Source of the DNA: Clostridia bacterium
GTDB taxonomy: Bacteria > Bacillota > Clostridia > Oscillospirales > UBA644
Reading direction: 5' to 3'
Length of the DNA: 64,000 nucleotides
Assembly: GCA_017934975.1 (NCBI GenBank)
Contig: JAGBIM010000027.1
Location: 1-64,000, forward strand
Positions 57,904 to 64,000 of the stretch are shown piece by piece. Below the pieces are notes generated by a model. It was not told where the DNA came from. It ran no database searches and saw nothing but the letters and a program-made list of their open reading frames with translations. A program made the translations under genes and the position numbers. The first letter of the stretch is position 1. Every line of letters starts with the position of its first letter.

Positions 57904-58135
57904 GGCGGCGTCCTTCGATATAGGCGATCAGATCTCCCACCGTGGCGATCCCGGTCAGGTCTTCGTCGTCGATCAGAACGTCAAATTCCTCCTCGGTGAC
58001 CAGCATGATCTCCTGCAGATCGATAAAATCCGCCCCCAGATCCTCGTCAAAGGTTGTGGCGGGAGTGATTTCCTCTTCTTCCACGGAAAAAATATCCGCA
58101 AGAATGGGCTTGAGCACGGTGAGAATATCGAGCAT
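57896..58135 (-). CDS. Acyl carrier protein-like protein lacking the phosphopantetheine serine
   Basis: A 79-residue acidic four-helix protein at the ACP position between plsX and rnc. RBS GAAAGGAAG precedes the ATG. The alignment with ACP is plain (TTFDEDLGAD ... TEEEFDVLIDDEDLTGIATV), but the universal D-S-L/I motif reads D36-F37-I38: the codon at 58027-58025 is TTT, one base from TCT (Ser). Without the serine, the protein cannot take 4'-phosphopantetheine or carry acyl chains in the usual way. It may be a regulatory or structural apo-ACP, a decaying copy, or a sequence error. Confidence 0.85.
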   Translation of the reverse strand: MLDILTVLKPILADIFSVEEEEITPATTFDEDLGADFIDLQEIMLVTEEEFDVLIDDEDLTGIATVGDLIAYIEGRRHD

Positions 58136-58151
58136 AAAGGGTTTCTTCCTT

Positions 58152-59159
58152 TCAGTTTTTCGGCGTTTCGGTTTCTTTTATGGCTTGGGTTATATGGTCA
58201 ATGGCGCCGGATTTGGCCAGATTTGCCGCTTGACGGATGGCGTTCTTCAGGGCCTTTGCGTTGGAGCTTCCGTGGGCTTTGACCACGGGCTTGCAGACTC
58301 CCAGCAGAACGGCTCCGCCCTCTTCCGTATAGTCCAGCTTCTTTTTCATGACGCGAAGCTTGGGCTTCAGCATGGCGGCGAGAATTTTGGTGAAAAGGCT
58401 TGACGTCAGAGCTTCTTTCATGATCTTCATTATATACGTGGCGGTGCCTTCCACGGATTTCAGAAGCACGTTGCCGGAAAAGCCGTCGGCCACCAGAACG
58501 TCGCATTCTCCGTCGAACACGCCCCGTCCTTCTACGTTTCCGATAAATTCGTAAGCGGCGTTTTCCTTCATCAGAGCGTGGGCCTGCTTGTGCAGTTCGG
58601 TGCCCTTACATTCTTCCGTGCCGTTGTTCAGAAGTCCCACCCGAGGATTTTCACAGAAGCCCATATGCTTCATATAGAGGGCGCCCATGGTGCCGAATTG
58701 ATCCAGATATTCGGGAGTGCAAACTTCGTTGGCTCCGCTGTCGATGAGCATGGTGTGCTTATCGTTTACGGGGAGAACGGGAGCAAAGGCCGCCCGCTTG
58801 ATGCCGGGAATTCGCTTGACCAAAAGGGTTCCCCCTGCCAGCACCGCGCCGGAGTTTCCGGCGGATACCATGGCGTCCGCTTCTCCGTTTTTCAGCAGAT
58901 CGAAGGCCAGCCCCATGGAGGAATTGCGCTTTGCTTTCAGTACGCAACCGGCCTCGTCTTCCATGGTGATGATTCCGTCCGTGTGGCGGAAGGAAATATT
59001 ACGAGGGGCGATGTCGTTTTCTTCCATGGTCTTTTTCAGAAGCTCTTCGGGCCCGGTTACGATGACGTTGATGCCCAGCTCTTCTACGGCGGCGGCACAG
59101 CCCTTGAGAATTTCGAGAGGGGCGTGATCTCCGCCCATTCCGTCGACGATTACGGTCAT
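58152..59159 (-). CDS. plsX: Phosphate acyltransferase PlsX
   Basis: A 335-residue peripheral membrane enzyme that turns acyl-ACP into acyl-phosphate for phosphatidate synthesis. MTVIVDGMGGDHAPLEILKG is the typical start; MVSAGNSGAVLAGGTL, GLLNNGTEECKGTELHKQAH and DVLVADGFSGNVLLKSVEG are family blocks. RBS AAAGGAAG. It normally depends on acyl-ACP, which makes the serine-less ACP 16 bases downstream notable. Confidence 0.96.
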   Translation of the reverse strand: MTVIVDGMGGDHAPLEILKGCAAAVEELGINVIVTGPEELLKKTMEENDIAPRNISFRHTDGIITMEDEAGCVLKAKRNSSMGLAFDLLKNGEADAMVSAGNSGAVLAGGTLLVKRIPGIKRAAFAPVLPVNDKHTMLIDSGANEVCTPEYLDQFGTMGALYMKHMGFCENPRVGLLNNGTEECKGTELHKQAHALMKENAAYEFIGNVEGRGVFDGECDVLVADGFSGNVLLKSVEGTATYIMKIMKEALTSSLFTKILAAMLKPKLRVMKKKLDYTEEGGAVLLGVCKPVVKAHGSSNAKALKNAIRQAANLAKSGAIDHITQAIKETETPKN

Positions 59160-59181
59160 AGTGTGTACTTCCTTTCTTCGG

Positions 59182-60504
59182 TTATTCCTCCGTGGGGGGA
59201 ACGGTGTAGGGGAGTTGACGTTCTTTGCAGAAGGATTCCAGTGTGTTCAGGGCTCGGGTGGCAAGATATTCCTTGCGCTCTTTCTTCTTGACCCGTCCTT
59301 CGGGGGGCGGGAGAAGGCCGAAATTTACGTTCATGGGCTGGAAATCCGTGGCGTCGGGGTTGGACACGTAGTGTGCCAAAGAACCGATGGCCGTTTCGGG
59401 CGGGAAGCAGATTTTGTCTCCCGTGACGGCGTTGAGACCCGCCACGAAGCCCGAGGATGCGGATTCAATATAGCCCTCCACACCCGTAATCTGTCCTGCA
59501 AAATAAAGATTGTCCCGATTGCGGACCCGATAAGTGGAGGTCAGCAGATTGGGGGAGTTGAGAAACGTGTTTCGGTGCATGACTCCGTAGCGGATGAATT
59601 CCGCCTGCTCCAGACCGGGAATCATACGAAAGACCCGCCGTTGCTCCGGCCAGGTCAGATGGGTCTGAAATCCCACCATATTATACAGGGAGGATGCGGC
59701 GTTGTCTTTGCGTAATTGCACCACTGCCTTGGGCAATTCTCCCGTATGCGGATTGCGAAGTCCCACGGGCTTCAAAGGCCCGAAAAGCAACGTTTCGTAT
59801 CCGCGGGAGGCCATGACCTCTACGGGCATACAGCCCTCGAAAACCTTGTTGTTTTCAAAGCCGTGCAGGTGGGCCGTTTCCGCTTCGGTCAGCGCGTTGT
59901 AAAAGGCGTCGTATTCCTCGGCGTTCATGGGACAGTTGATGTAATCGGGGGTTCCCTTGTCGTAGCGGGAGGCAAGATAGGCCTTGGACATATCCACGCT
60001 TTCCGCCGTGACGATAGGGGCTGCCGCGTCGAAGAAGGAGAGCCCCTCTCCGAAGGTTTTCACGATTTCTTCCGCCAGGGGATCGGAGGCCAGAGGGCCT
60101 GCTGCGATAACGGCGGGCTCGTCAAAATCCAGGGTGTCGATTTCCTTTTCCACCACGGTGATGTTGGGATGGTTGCGGATCTTTTCCGTGACGGCGGCGG
60201 CAAAGGCTTCCCGATCCACCGCCAAAGCGCCTCCTGCGGGAACGCGGGTTTTGACGGCGCATTCCATAACGAGAGATCCCATGCGAAGCAGTTCTTCTTT
60301 CAAAAGGCCGATGGCGTTCTGCAGACCTTCCGCACGCAGGGAATTGGAGCAGACCAGCTCGCAGAACAGATCGGATTTATGGGCGGGAGATCTTTTCAGG
60401 GGCTTCATCTCGTACAGAGTGACCTTGGCTCCGCGAATGGCACATTGCCAGGCGGCTTCACACCCCGCAAGTCCCGCCCCTACGATCGTTACGGATGGGT
60501 TCAT
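59182..60504 (-). CDS. trmFO: Folate-dependent tRNA (uracil-54-C5)-methyltransferase
   Basis: A 440-residue flavoenzyme that makes m5U54 in tRNA with methylenetetrahydrofolate. The FAD site [20 protein letters not shown], the [10 protein letters not shown] segment with the conserved cysteine, and the C-terminal [20 protein letters not shown] are diagnostic. The start overlaps the topA stop by four bases (ATGA). topA-trmFO linkage is common in Firmicutes. Confidence 0.97.
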   Translation of the reverse strand: MNPSVTIVGAGLAGCEAAWQCAIRGAKVTLYEMKPLKRSPAHKSDLFCELVCSNSLRAEGLQNAIGLLKEELLRMGSLVMECAVKTRVPAGGALAVDREAFAAAVTEKIRNHPNITVVEKEIDTLDFDEPAVIAAGPLASDPLAEEIVKTFGEGLSFFDAAAPIVTAESVDMSKAYLASRYDKGTPDYINCPMNAEEYDAFYNALTEAETAHLHGFENNKVFEGCMPVEVMASRGYETLLFGPLKPVGLRNPHTGELPKAVVQLRKDNAASSLYNMVGFQTHLTWPEQRRVFRMIPGLEQAEFIRYGVMHRNTFLNSPNLLTSTYRVRNRDNLYFAGQITGVEGYIESASSGFVAGLNAVTGDKICFPPETAIGSLAHYVSNPDATDFQPMNVNFGLLPPPEGRVKKKERKEYLATRALNTLESFCKERQLPYTVPPTEE

Positions 60505-62696
60505 TGTTCGGTTTTCTCCGCTTTTTCGGTTTTGCGGAAGGGCTTTTCGAAATCACAGCCCTCGGCAACGCAATGCAGGGTGCTGAAATGACGGAAGAGG
60601 GTCTTGCCGCATTTGGGACAGATTTCGTTGGTGGGAACGTCCCAGGTGCGGAAACCGCATTCCGTACCCCGTTCGCAGGTATAATAGGTCTTGCCCTTCT
60701 GGGTCTTGCGGACCACCAGTCCTTTTCCGCAGACGGGGCAGGTGCCCGCTGCTTTGGTATAAACGGGCTTGGTATTTTTACATTCGGGATAGCCGGGGCA
60801 GGCCAAGAAACGGCCGAAGCGGCTGACCTTGTAAACCATCTTGCGTCCGCACAGTTCGCAGACCTCGTCGCTTTCCTCCACGGGGGCTTCGACCCGACGT
60901 TTTTCCGTGTTTGCTTCCGCCTTTTCCAACGCTTCCGCAAAATCCTTGTAGAAGTTTGCCAGAACGTCCACGGAGGTCTTTTTGCCTTCCTCCACGCTGT
61001 CCAGCTGTTCTTCCATTTCGGCGGTAAAAGCGGCGTCCACGATGTTGCTGAAGTTGTCGATCAGAAGATCCGTGGTGACGAACCCGTAATCCGTGGGCTT
61101 CAGAGTCTTGCCTTCCCGTTCCACGTAGTCCCGTTCAATGATGGTACCCACGATGGGGGCAAAGGTGGAAGGACGGCCGATGCCGTTTTCTTCCAACGTC
61201 TTGATCAGGGACGCTTCGGTGTAGCGGGAGGGGGGTTGGGTGAATTTCTGTTCGGAAACCAGTTCCTTGAAGGTGGGCTTATCCCCTTCCTTCAGATCGG
61301 GGAAAGCGGAGGTTTCCTCCGCGTCCTCCGCATAGTGGTACAGACGGCTGTATCCGTCGAAGACCTTTTTCGTGTCCGAGGCGCGGAAGAGGTATCCGGC
61401 GCATTCGAATTCCACGCTGCGTACGTGCTGAACCACGCAGGCCATCTGGCTGGCGGTAAAGCGTTCCCAGATGAGCTTATACAGACGGTACTGCTCGTTG
61501 GTCAGGCTTCCCTTGACCACTTCGGGGGTCAGGTTGATATCCGTGGGACGGATGGCTTCGTGAGCGTCCTGAGCGCCCTGACGGGATTTGAAAACCCGGG
61601 GCGTTTTGGGATAATACTGCTCTCCGTAGGCGTTGAGGATGAAGTCCTTCGCGGCGGCGCGGGCTTCGTCGGAGACGCGCAGGGAGTCGGTTCTCATGTA
61701 GGTGATCAAACCGACGGGGCCGTGTCCCACTACGTCAATACCTTCGTAGAGAGACTGGGCCACGGACATGGTCTTTTGGGGATGCATATTCAGATGGACG
61801 GAGGCGTCCTGCTGCATGGCGGAGGTGGTGAAGGGAGGGGCGGGATTCTTTACCTTTTCCTGCTCCTTGACCGTTTTGACGATAAAGTCCTTTCCGTCCA
61901 GTTCTCCGCGGATTTTTGCATTTTCTTCCGCAGAGGAAACGGTGATCTTGCCTGCTTCGTTGCCGAAGAAGCGGGCGGAATATTCCTTTTTGCCGTTCAA
62001 AAACAGTACGTCAAGATTCCAGTATTCCTGAGGAACGAAGGCGTCGATCTCCCGTTCGCGGTCCACCACCCAGCGGGTAGCCACCGACTGAACGCGGCCG
62101 GCGGAAAGGCCGTATTTTACCTTATGCCACAGGAAGGGGGAGAGCTTGTAGCCTACGATGCGGTCCAGAACGCGGCGGGTCTGTTGGGATGCCACCAGGT
62201 CCTTGTCGATCATCCGAGGTTTTTTGACGCCTTCGGTGACGGCCTTACGGGTGATTTCGTTGAAGGTGACGCGGTTTGCCGCCGTTTCGTCCAGCTCCAG
62301 CATCTGTGCCAGATGCCACGCGATGGCTTCTCCTTCCCGGTCAGGGTCGGTTGCCAGGAAGACGGCCTTGCTGTTCTTTGCGGCTGCCTTCAGTTCTTTG
62401 AGAAGTGCGGCTTTCCCGTCCTTGCGGGGAACGATATATTCGGGGGTAAAGCCGTTTTCAATGTCCACACCCAGACGGGAAGCGGGCAGGTCGCGGATAT
62501 GCCCCTTGGAGGACATGACCTCGTATTTGCTGCCCAGATATTTTTTGATGGTCTTGGCCTTGGAGGGAGATTCCACAATCAAGAGGTTTTTGGAGGGTTT
62601 TTTTGCGGCGGTCTTTTTTGCGGCAGGCTTTTTCGTTGCCGTCTTTTTAACCGTCTTTTTTGCATTTTCTGCGGTGTTGGTGGATTTGGTTGCCAT
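60501..62696 (-). CDS. topA: DNA topoisomerase I
   Basis: A 731-residue type IA topoisomerase that relaxes negative supercoils. A 30-residue Lys/Ala-rich N-terminal extension precedes the TOPRIM domain ([18 protein letters not shown] ... DPDREGEAI). The catalytic tyrosine is in [14 protein letters not shown]. Three C-terminal zinc ribbons follow: [10 protein letters not shown]...[17 protein letters not shown]...[17 protein letters not shown]...CVAEGC. Start ATG follows GGAGAAACA. The lysine-rich head is unusual for the enzyme, being more typical as a C-terminal tail. Confidence 0.97.
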   Translation of the reverse strand: MATKSTNTAENAKKTVKKTATKKPAAKKTAAKKPSKNLLIVESPSKAKTIKKYLGSKYEVMSSKGHIRDLPASRLGVDIENGFTPEYIVPRKDGKAALLKELKAAAKNSKAVFLATDPDREGEAIAWHLAQMLELDETAANRVTFNEITRKAVTEGVKKPRMIDKDLVASQQTRRVLDRIVGYKLSPFLWHKVKYGLSAGRVQSVATRWVVDREREIDAFVPQEYWNLDVLFLNGKKEYSARFFGNEAGKITVSSAEENAKIRGELDGKDFIVKTVKEQEKVKNPAPPFTTSAMQQDASVHLNMHPQKTMSVAQSLYEGIDVVGHGPVGLITYMRTDSLRVSDEARAAAKDFILNAYGEQYYPKTPRVFKSRQGAQDAHEAIRPTDINLTPEVVKGSLTNEQYRLYKLIWERFTASQMACVVQHVRSVEFECAGYLFRASDTKKVFDGYSRLYHYAEDAEETSAFPDLKEGDKPTFKELVSEQKFTQPPSRYTEASLIKTLEENGIGRPSTFAPIVGTIIERDYVEREGKTLKPTDYGFVTTDLLIDNFSNIVDAAFTAEMEEQLDSVEEGKKTSVDVLANFYKDFAEALEKAEANTEKRRVEAPVEESDEVCELCGRKMVYKVSRFGRFLACPGYPECKNTKPVYTKAAGTCPVCGKGLVVRKTQKGKTYYTCERGTECGFRTWDVPTNEICPKCGKTLFRHFSTLHCVAEGCDFEKPFRKTEKAEKTEQ

Positions 62697-62730
62697 GGAT
62701 GTTTCTCCTTTATTTCAGGTCATTATTTAC

Positions 62731-63918
62731 TTATTTGAGGCGGAACAGAGAGCTGGGGAGAGCTTCTACGTGTCCCGCAAGCTCCAATCCCTGAAGGATC
62801 GGTAAAACGCGGTGGAAGGGAATGCCGGTGCGTTGGCTGATTTCGTCGGCCGACAGATTTTCGTCCCCGTGGAAAGCGTTATAGACCGACTCCTCGTCTC
62901 CGCAAAGGGATGGCTTTTGCTTTGGGGCGGGAGCGGGGGCTTCTTGTTTCGGTTTCGGCTTCGGGGAGGAGGTTTTTTTCGGGTTTTCCGCCGTTTGTTC
63001 CGACGGTTTTTGGACCGATTCCAGCCAGACCACGGTGGGGGTGATGCGATCTCCGTAAAGGGGCGTGAATTCCCGCATTACGTCGGTGGGGTCGGTGCAG
63101 AACACCGCGCCCTTTTTGATCAGCTCGCCGGTGCCCGTGTTGACGTGGTCGTTGGGTGCGGCGGGAATGGCGAACAGGGTTCGGTTTTGCTCAACGGCAA
63201 AGCGGGCGGTGCTCATGGATCCGCTTTTCGGCGGACACTCCACCACCAGAACGCCGTCGGAAAGGCCGCTGATGATGCGGTTTCGACGGGGAAAATTTCC
63301 GGCGAAGGGAATGGTGCCGGGCGGATATTCGGAGATCAACCCTCCGTGTTCCTTGAGAATATCGTATAACGTTTGGTTCTGCTTCGGATAAACCACGTCC
63401 ACGCCGCAACCCAGCACGGCAAAGGAGGGGTATCCTTTTACCAGAGGCCCTTTGTGTACGTAGGTGTCCACGCCGTTTGCCATGCCGCTGACAATCTGAA
63501 ATCCCGAAAGGGCCAACGAGCAGGAAAAGGTTGCGGCCAGCCCTGCGGCGGCGGTGGAGCATTTGCGGGTGCCCACGATGCCCAGGGTGGGCATCCGTTG
63601 CTCGGGGAGATTCCCGTAATAAAACAACGCGGCGGGCGGATCTTCAATCTCCCGCAGTTTTTCGGGATAAATCGCATCGTGAAAGGCGGCGATCCGAATT
63701 CCTTTGTCCTTGCAGGTCTGCAGAACCTTCATGGCGGGAGCAAGATCCTTGTTGAAAAAGGGTTTTGCGTCCTTTTCGCCCAGCAGAGCGATCAACTCCT
63801 CCTCCGAGGCGTGATAGGCCTTTTCGGGGAGCATGGCACGGAGCAGGGCGCAGGTTTTGCGCGTTCCCGGTTTTCCCGTAAGGAGAAGCCAGAGGGTATA
63901 GAGGGTCTGATCTGCCAT
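62731..63918 (-). CDS. dprA: DNA processing protein DprA/Smf
   Basis: A 395-residue Rossmann-fold protein that loads RecA on incoming single-stranded DNA. A SAM-like N-terminal region (1-75), then the core: GIVGTRKCSTAAAGLAATFS, IVSGMANGVDTYVHKG, AVLGCGVDVVYPKQN, SEYPPGTIPFAGNFPRRNRI. A Pro/Lys linker leads to a C-terminal winged helix (about 340-395, ENLSADEISQRTGIPFHRVL). RBS AAAGGAG. The gene is universal and does not by itself show competence. Confidence 0.96.
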   Translation of the reverse strand: MADQTLYTLWLLLTGKPGTRKTCALLRAMLPEKAYHASEEELIALLGEKDAKPFFNKDLAPAMKVLQTCKDKGIRIAAFHDAIYPEKLREIEDPPAALFYYGNLPEQRMPTLGIVGTRKCSTAAAGLAATFSCSLALSGFQIVSGMANGVDTYVHKGPLVKGYPSFAVLGCGVDVVYPKQNQTLYDILKEHGGLISEYPPGTIPFAGNFPRRNRIISGLSDGVLVVECPPKSGSMSTARFAVEQNRTLFAIPAAPNDHVNTGTGELIKKGAVFCTDPTDVMREFTPLYGDRITPTVVWLESVQKPSEQTAENPKKTSSPKPKPKQEAPAPAPKQKPSLCGDEESVYNAFHGDENLSADEISQRTGIPFHRVLPILQGLELAGHVEALPSSLFRLK

Positions 63919-63939
63919 GGGGTTCTCCTTTCGTTGCGT

Positions 63940-64000
63940 TTATTTCAGCGCGTAGATCATAATGGACGCGGCGGATGCGGCGTTCAGGGAATTGATGGGG
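63940..64000 (-). CDS. SpoU/TrmH-family RNA 2'-O-methyltransferase (partial, C-terminus)
   Basis: Only the last 19 codons and the stop are in the window. The residues PINSLNAASAASIMIYALK match the final knot motif of SPOUT 2'-O-methyltransferases (consensus 'SLNVSVAAGILLYE'), as in RlmB or TrmH. The assignment to a family is fair; the target nucleotide cannot be named. It is the upstream neighbour of dprA on the same strand. Confidence 0.7.
   Translation of the reverse strand, partial: PINSLNAASAASIMIYALK

Noticed and set aside
60495-62738. A 747-codon open frame antisense to topA, and similar long ones antisense to the AraC/ADP-ribosylglycohydrolase genes, the ABC transporter, murC and the CotH gene
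   Set aside because: All mirror strongly supported genes, lack ribosome sites and recognisable domains, and are explained by codon bias.
62731-63918. dprA as evidence for natural competence
   Set aside because: dprA is almost universal in bacteria and no com genes are in the window.

Overview
The window reads as about 61 kb of chromosome from an uncultured, spore-forming, low-to-mid GC Firmicute of the class Clostridia, joined at its left edge to about 3 kb of a mobile element. The lineage call rests on sporulation and germination genes (gpr, spoIIP, a SleB-type cortex hydrolase, a CotH-kinase lipoprotein), the lack of any outer-membrane gene, strong AGGAGG ribosome binding sites with frequent TTG/GTG starts, and many TTGACA-17-TATAAT promoters. 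A sodium-pumping decarboxylase operon and Fe-S aldo/keto reductases point to an anaerobe. I cannot name a genus from the sequence alone.

Layout. 1-3232 (minus): seven tightly packed small genes typical of clostridial integrative/conjugative element accessory regions (a DUF4314-like protein, a candidate ADP-ribosyltransferase-like protein, several unknowns, an ArdA-like protein). 3233-3770: hairpins, tRNA-fMet with an extra base in its T-stem, and tRNA-Leu(UAA) with a clear promoter. 3.8-14.7 kb: Fe-S aldo/keto reductase, AraC regulator, CotH-kinase lipoprotein, ClC channel, small zinc-ribbon membrane protein, trpS, and an AraC regulator beside an ADP-ribosylglycohydrolase, then an ICMT-like methyltransferase. 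14.7-18.7 kb: a cysteine-rich possible spore protein and a divergent locus of glycerol-1-phosphate dehydrogenase + SIS isomerase against a DeoR regulator. 18.8-25.8 kb: class A PBP, pseudouridine synthase, and the convergent gpr-spoIIP-dacF cluster. 25.9-32 kb: PTS IIC-like permease, rpsT, a COG2426 exporter, and an ECF sigma cassette with three surface proteins. 32-38 kb (minus): pcrA-rmuC-nifS-thiI. 38-44 kb: SleB, an S1-domain protein, two linked membrane proteins, a Gfo/Idh/MocA oxidoreductase, an LGFP-repeat protein. 44-49 kb: carboxyltransferase-OadG-BCCP-OadB-OadA operon. 49-64 kb: an LTA-synthase-like sulfatase-fold enzyme, an ABC exporter, a sialidase-like protein, then a long minus-strand block: rlmB-like (partial), dprA, topA, trmFO, plsX, an ACP-like gene, rnc, a membrane protein, murC and a DUF1893-aldo/keto reductase fusion.

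How the genes work together. The 44-49 kb operon carries two carboxyltransferases (acyl-CoA type and oxaloacetate/pyruvate type) with one biotin carrier and one Na+ pump, so decarboxylation can build a sodium gradient. thiI and nifS form a sulfur-relay pair for tRNA thiolation. gpr-spoIIP-dacF, SleB, CotH and PBP1A serve spore peptidoglycan turnover, engulfment and germination.

The best leads are: an acyl carrier protein in the plsX-rnc operon whose phosphopantetheine serine is replaced by phenylalanine; a DUF1893 gene read in frame into an aldo/keto reductase across an intact internal Shine-Dalgarno site; an ART-like protein in the mobile module; an initiator tRNA with a bulged T-stem; and the shared-pump decarboxylase operon. 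I found no CRISPR array, insertion sequence or obviously new defence system.
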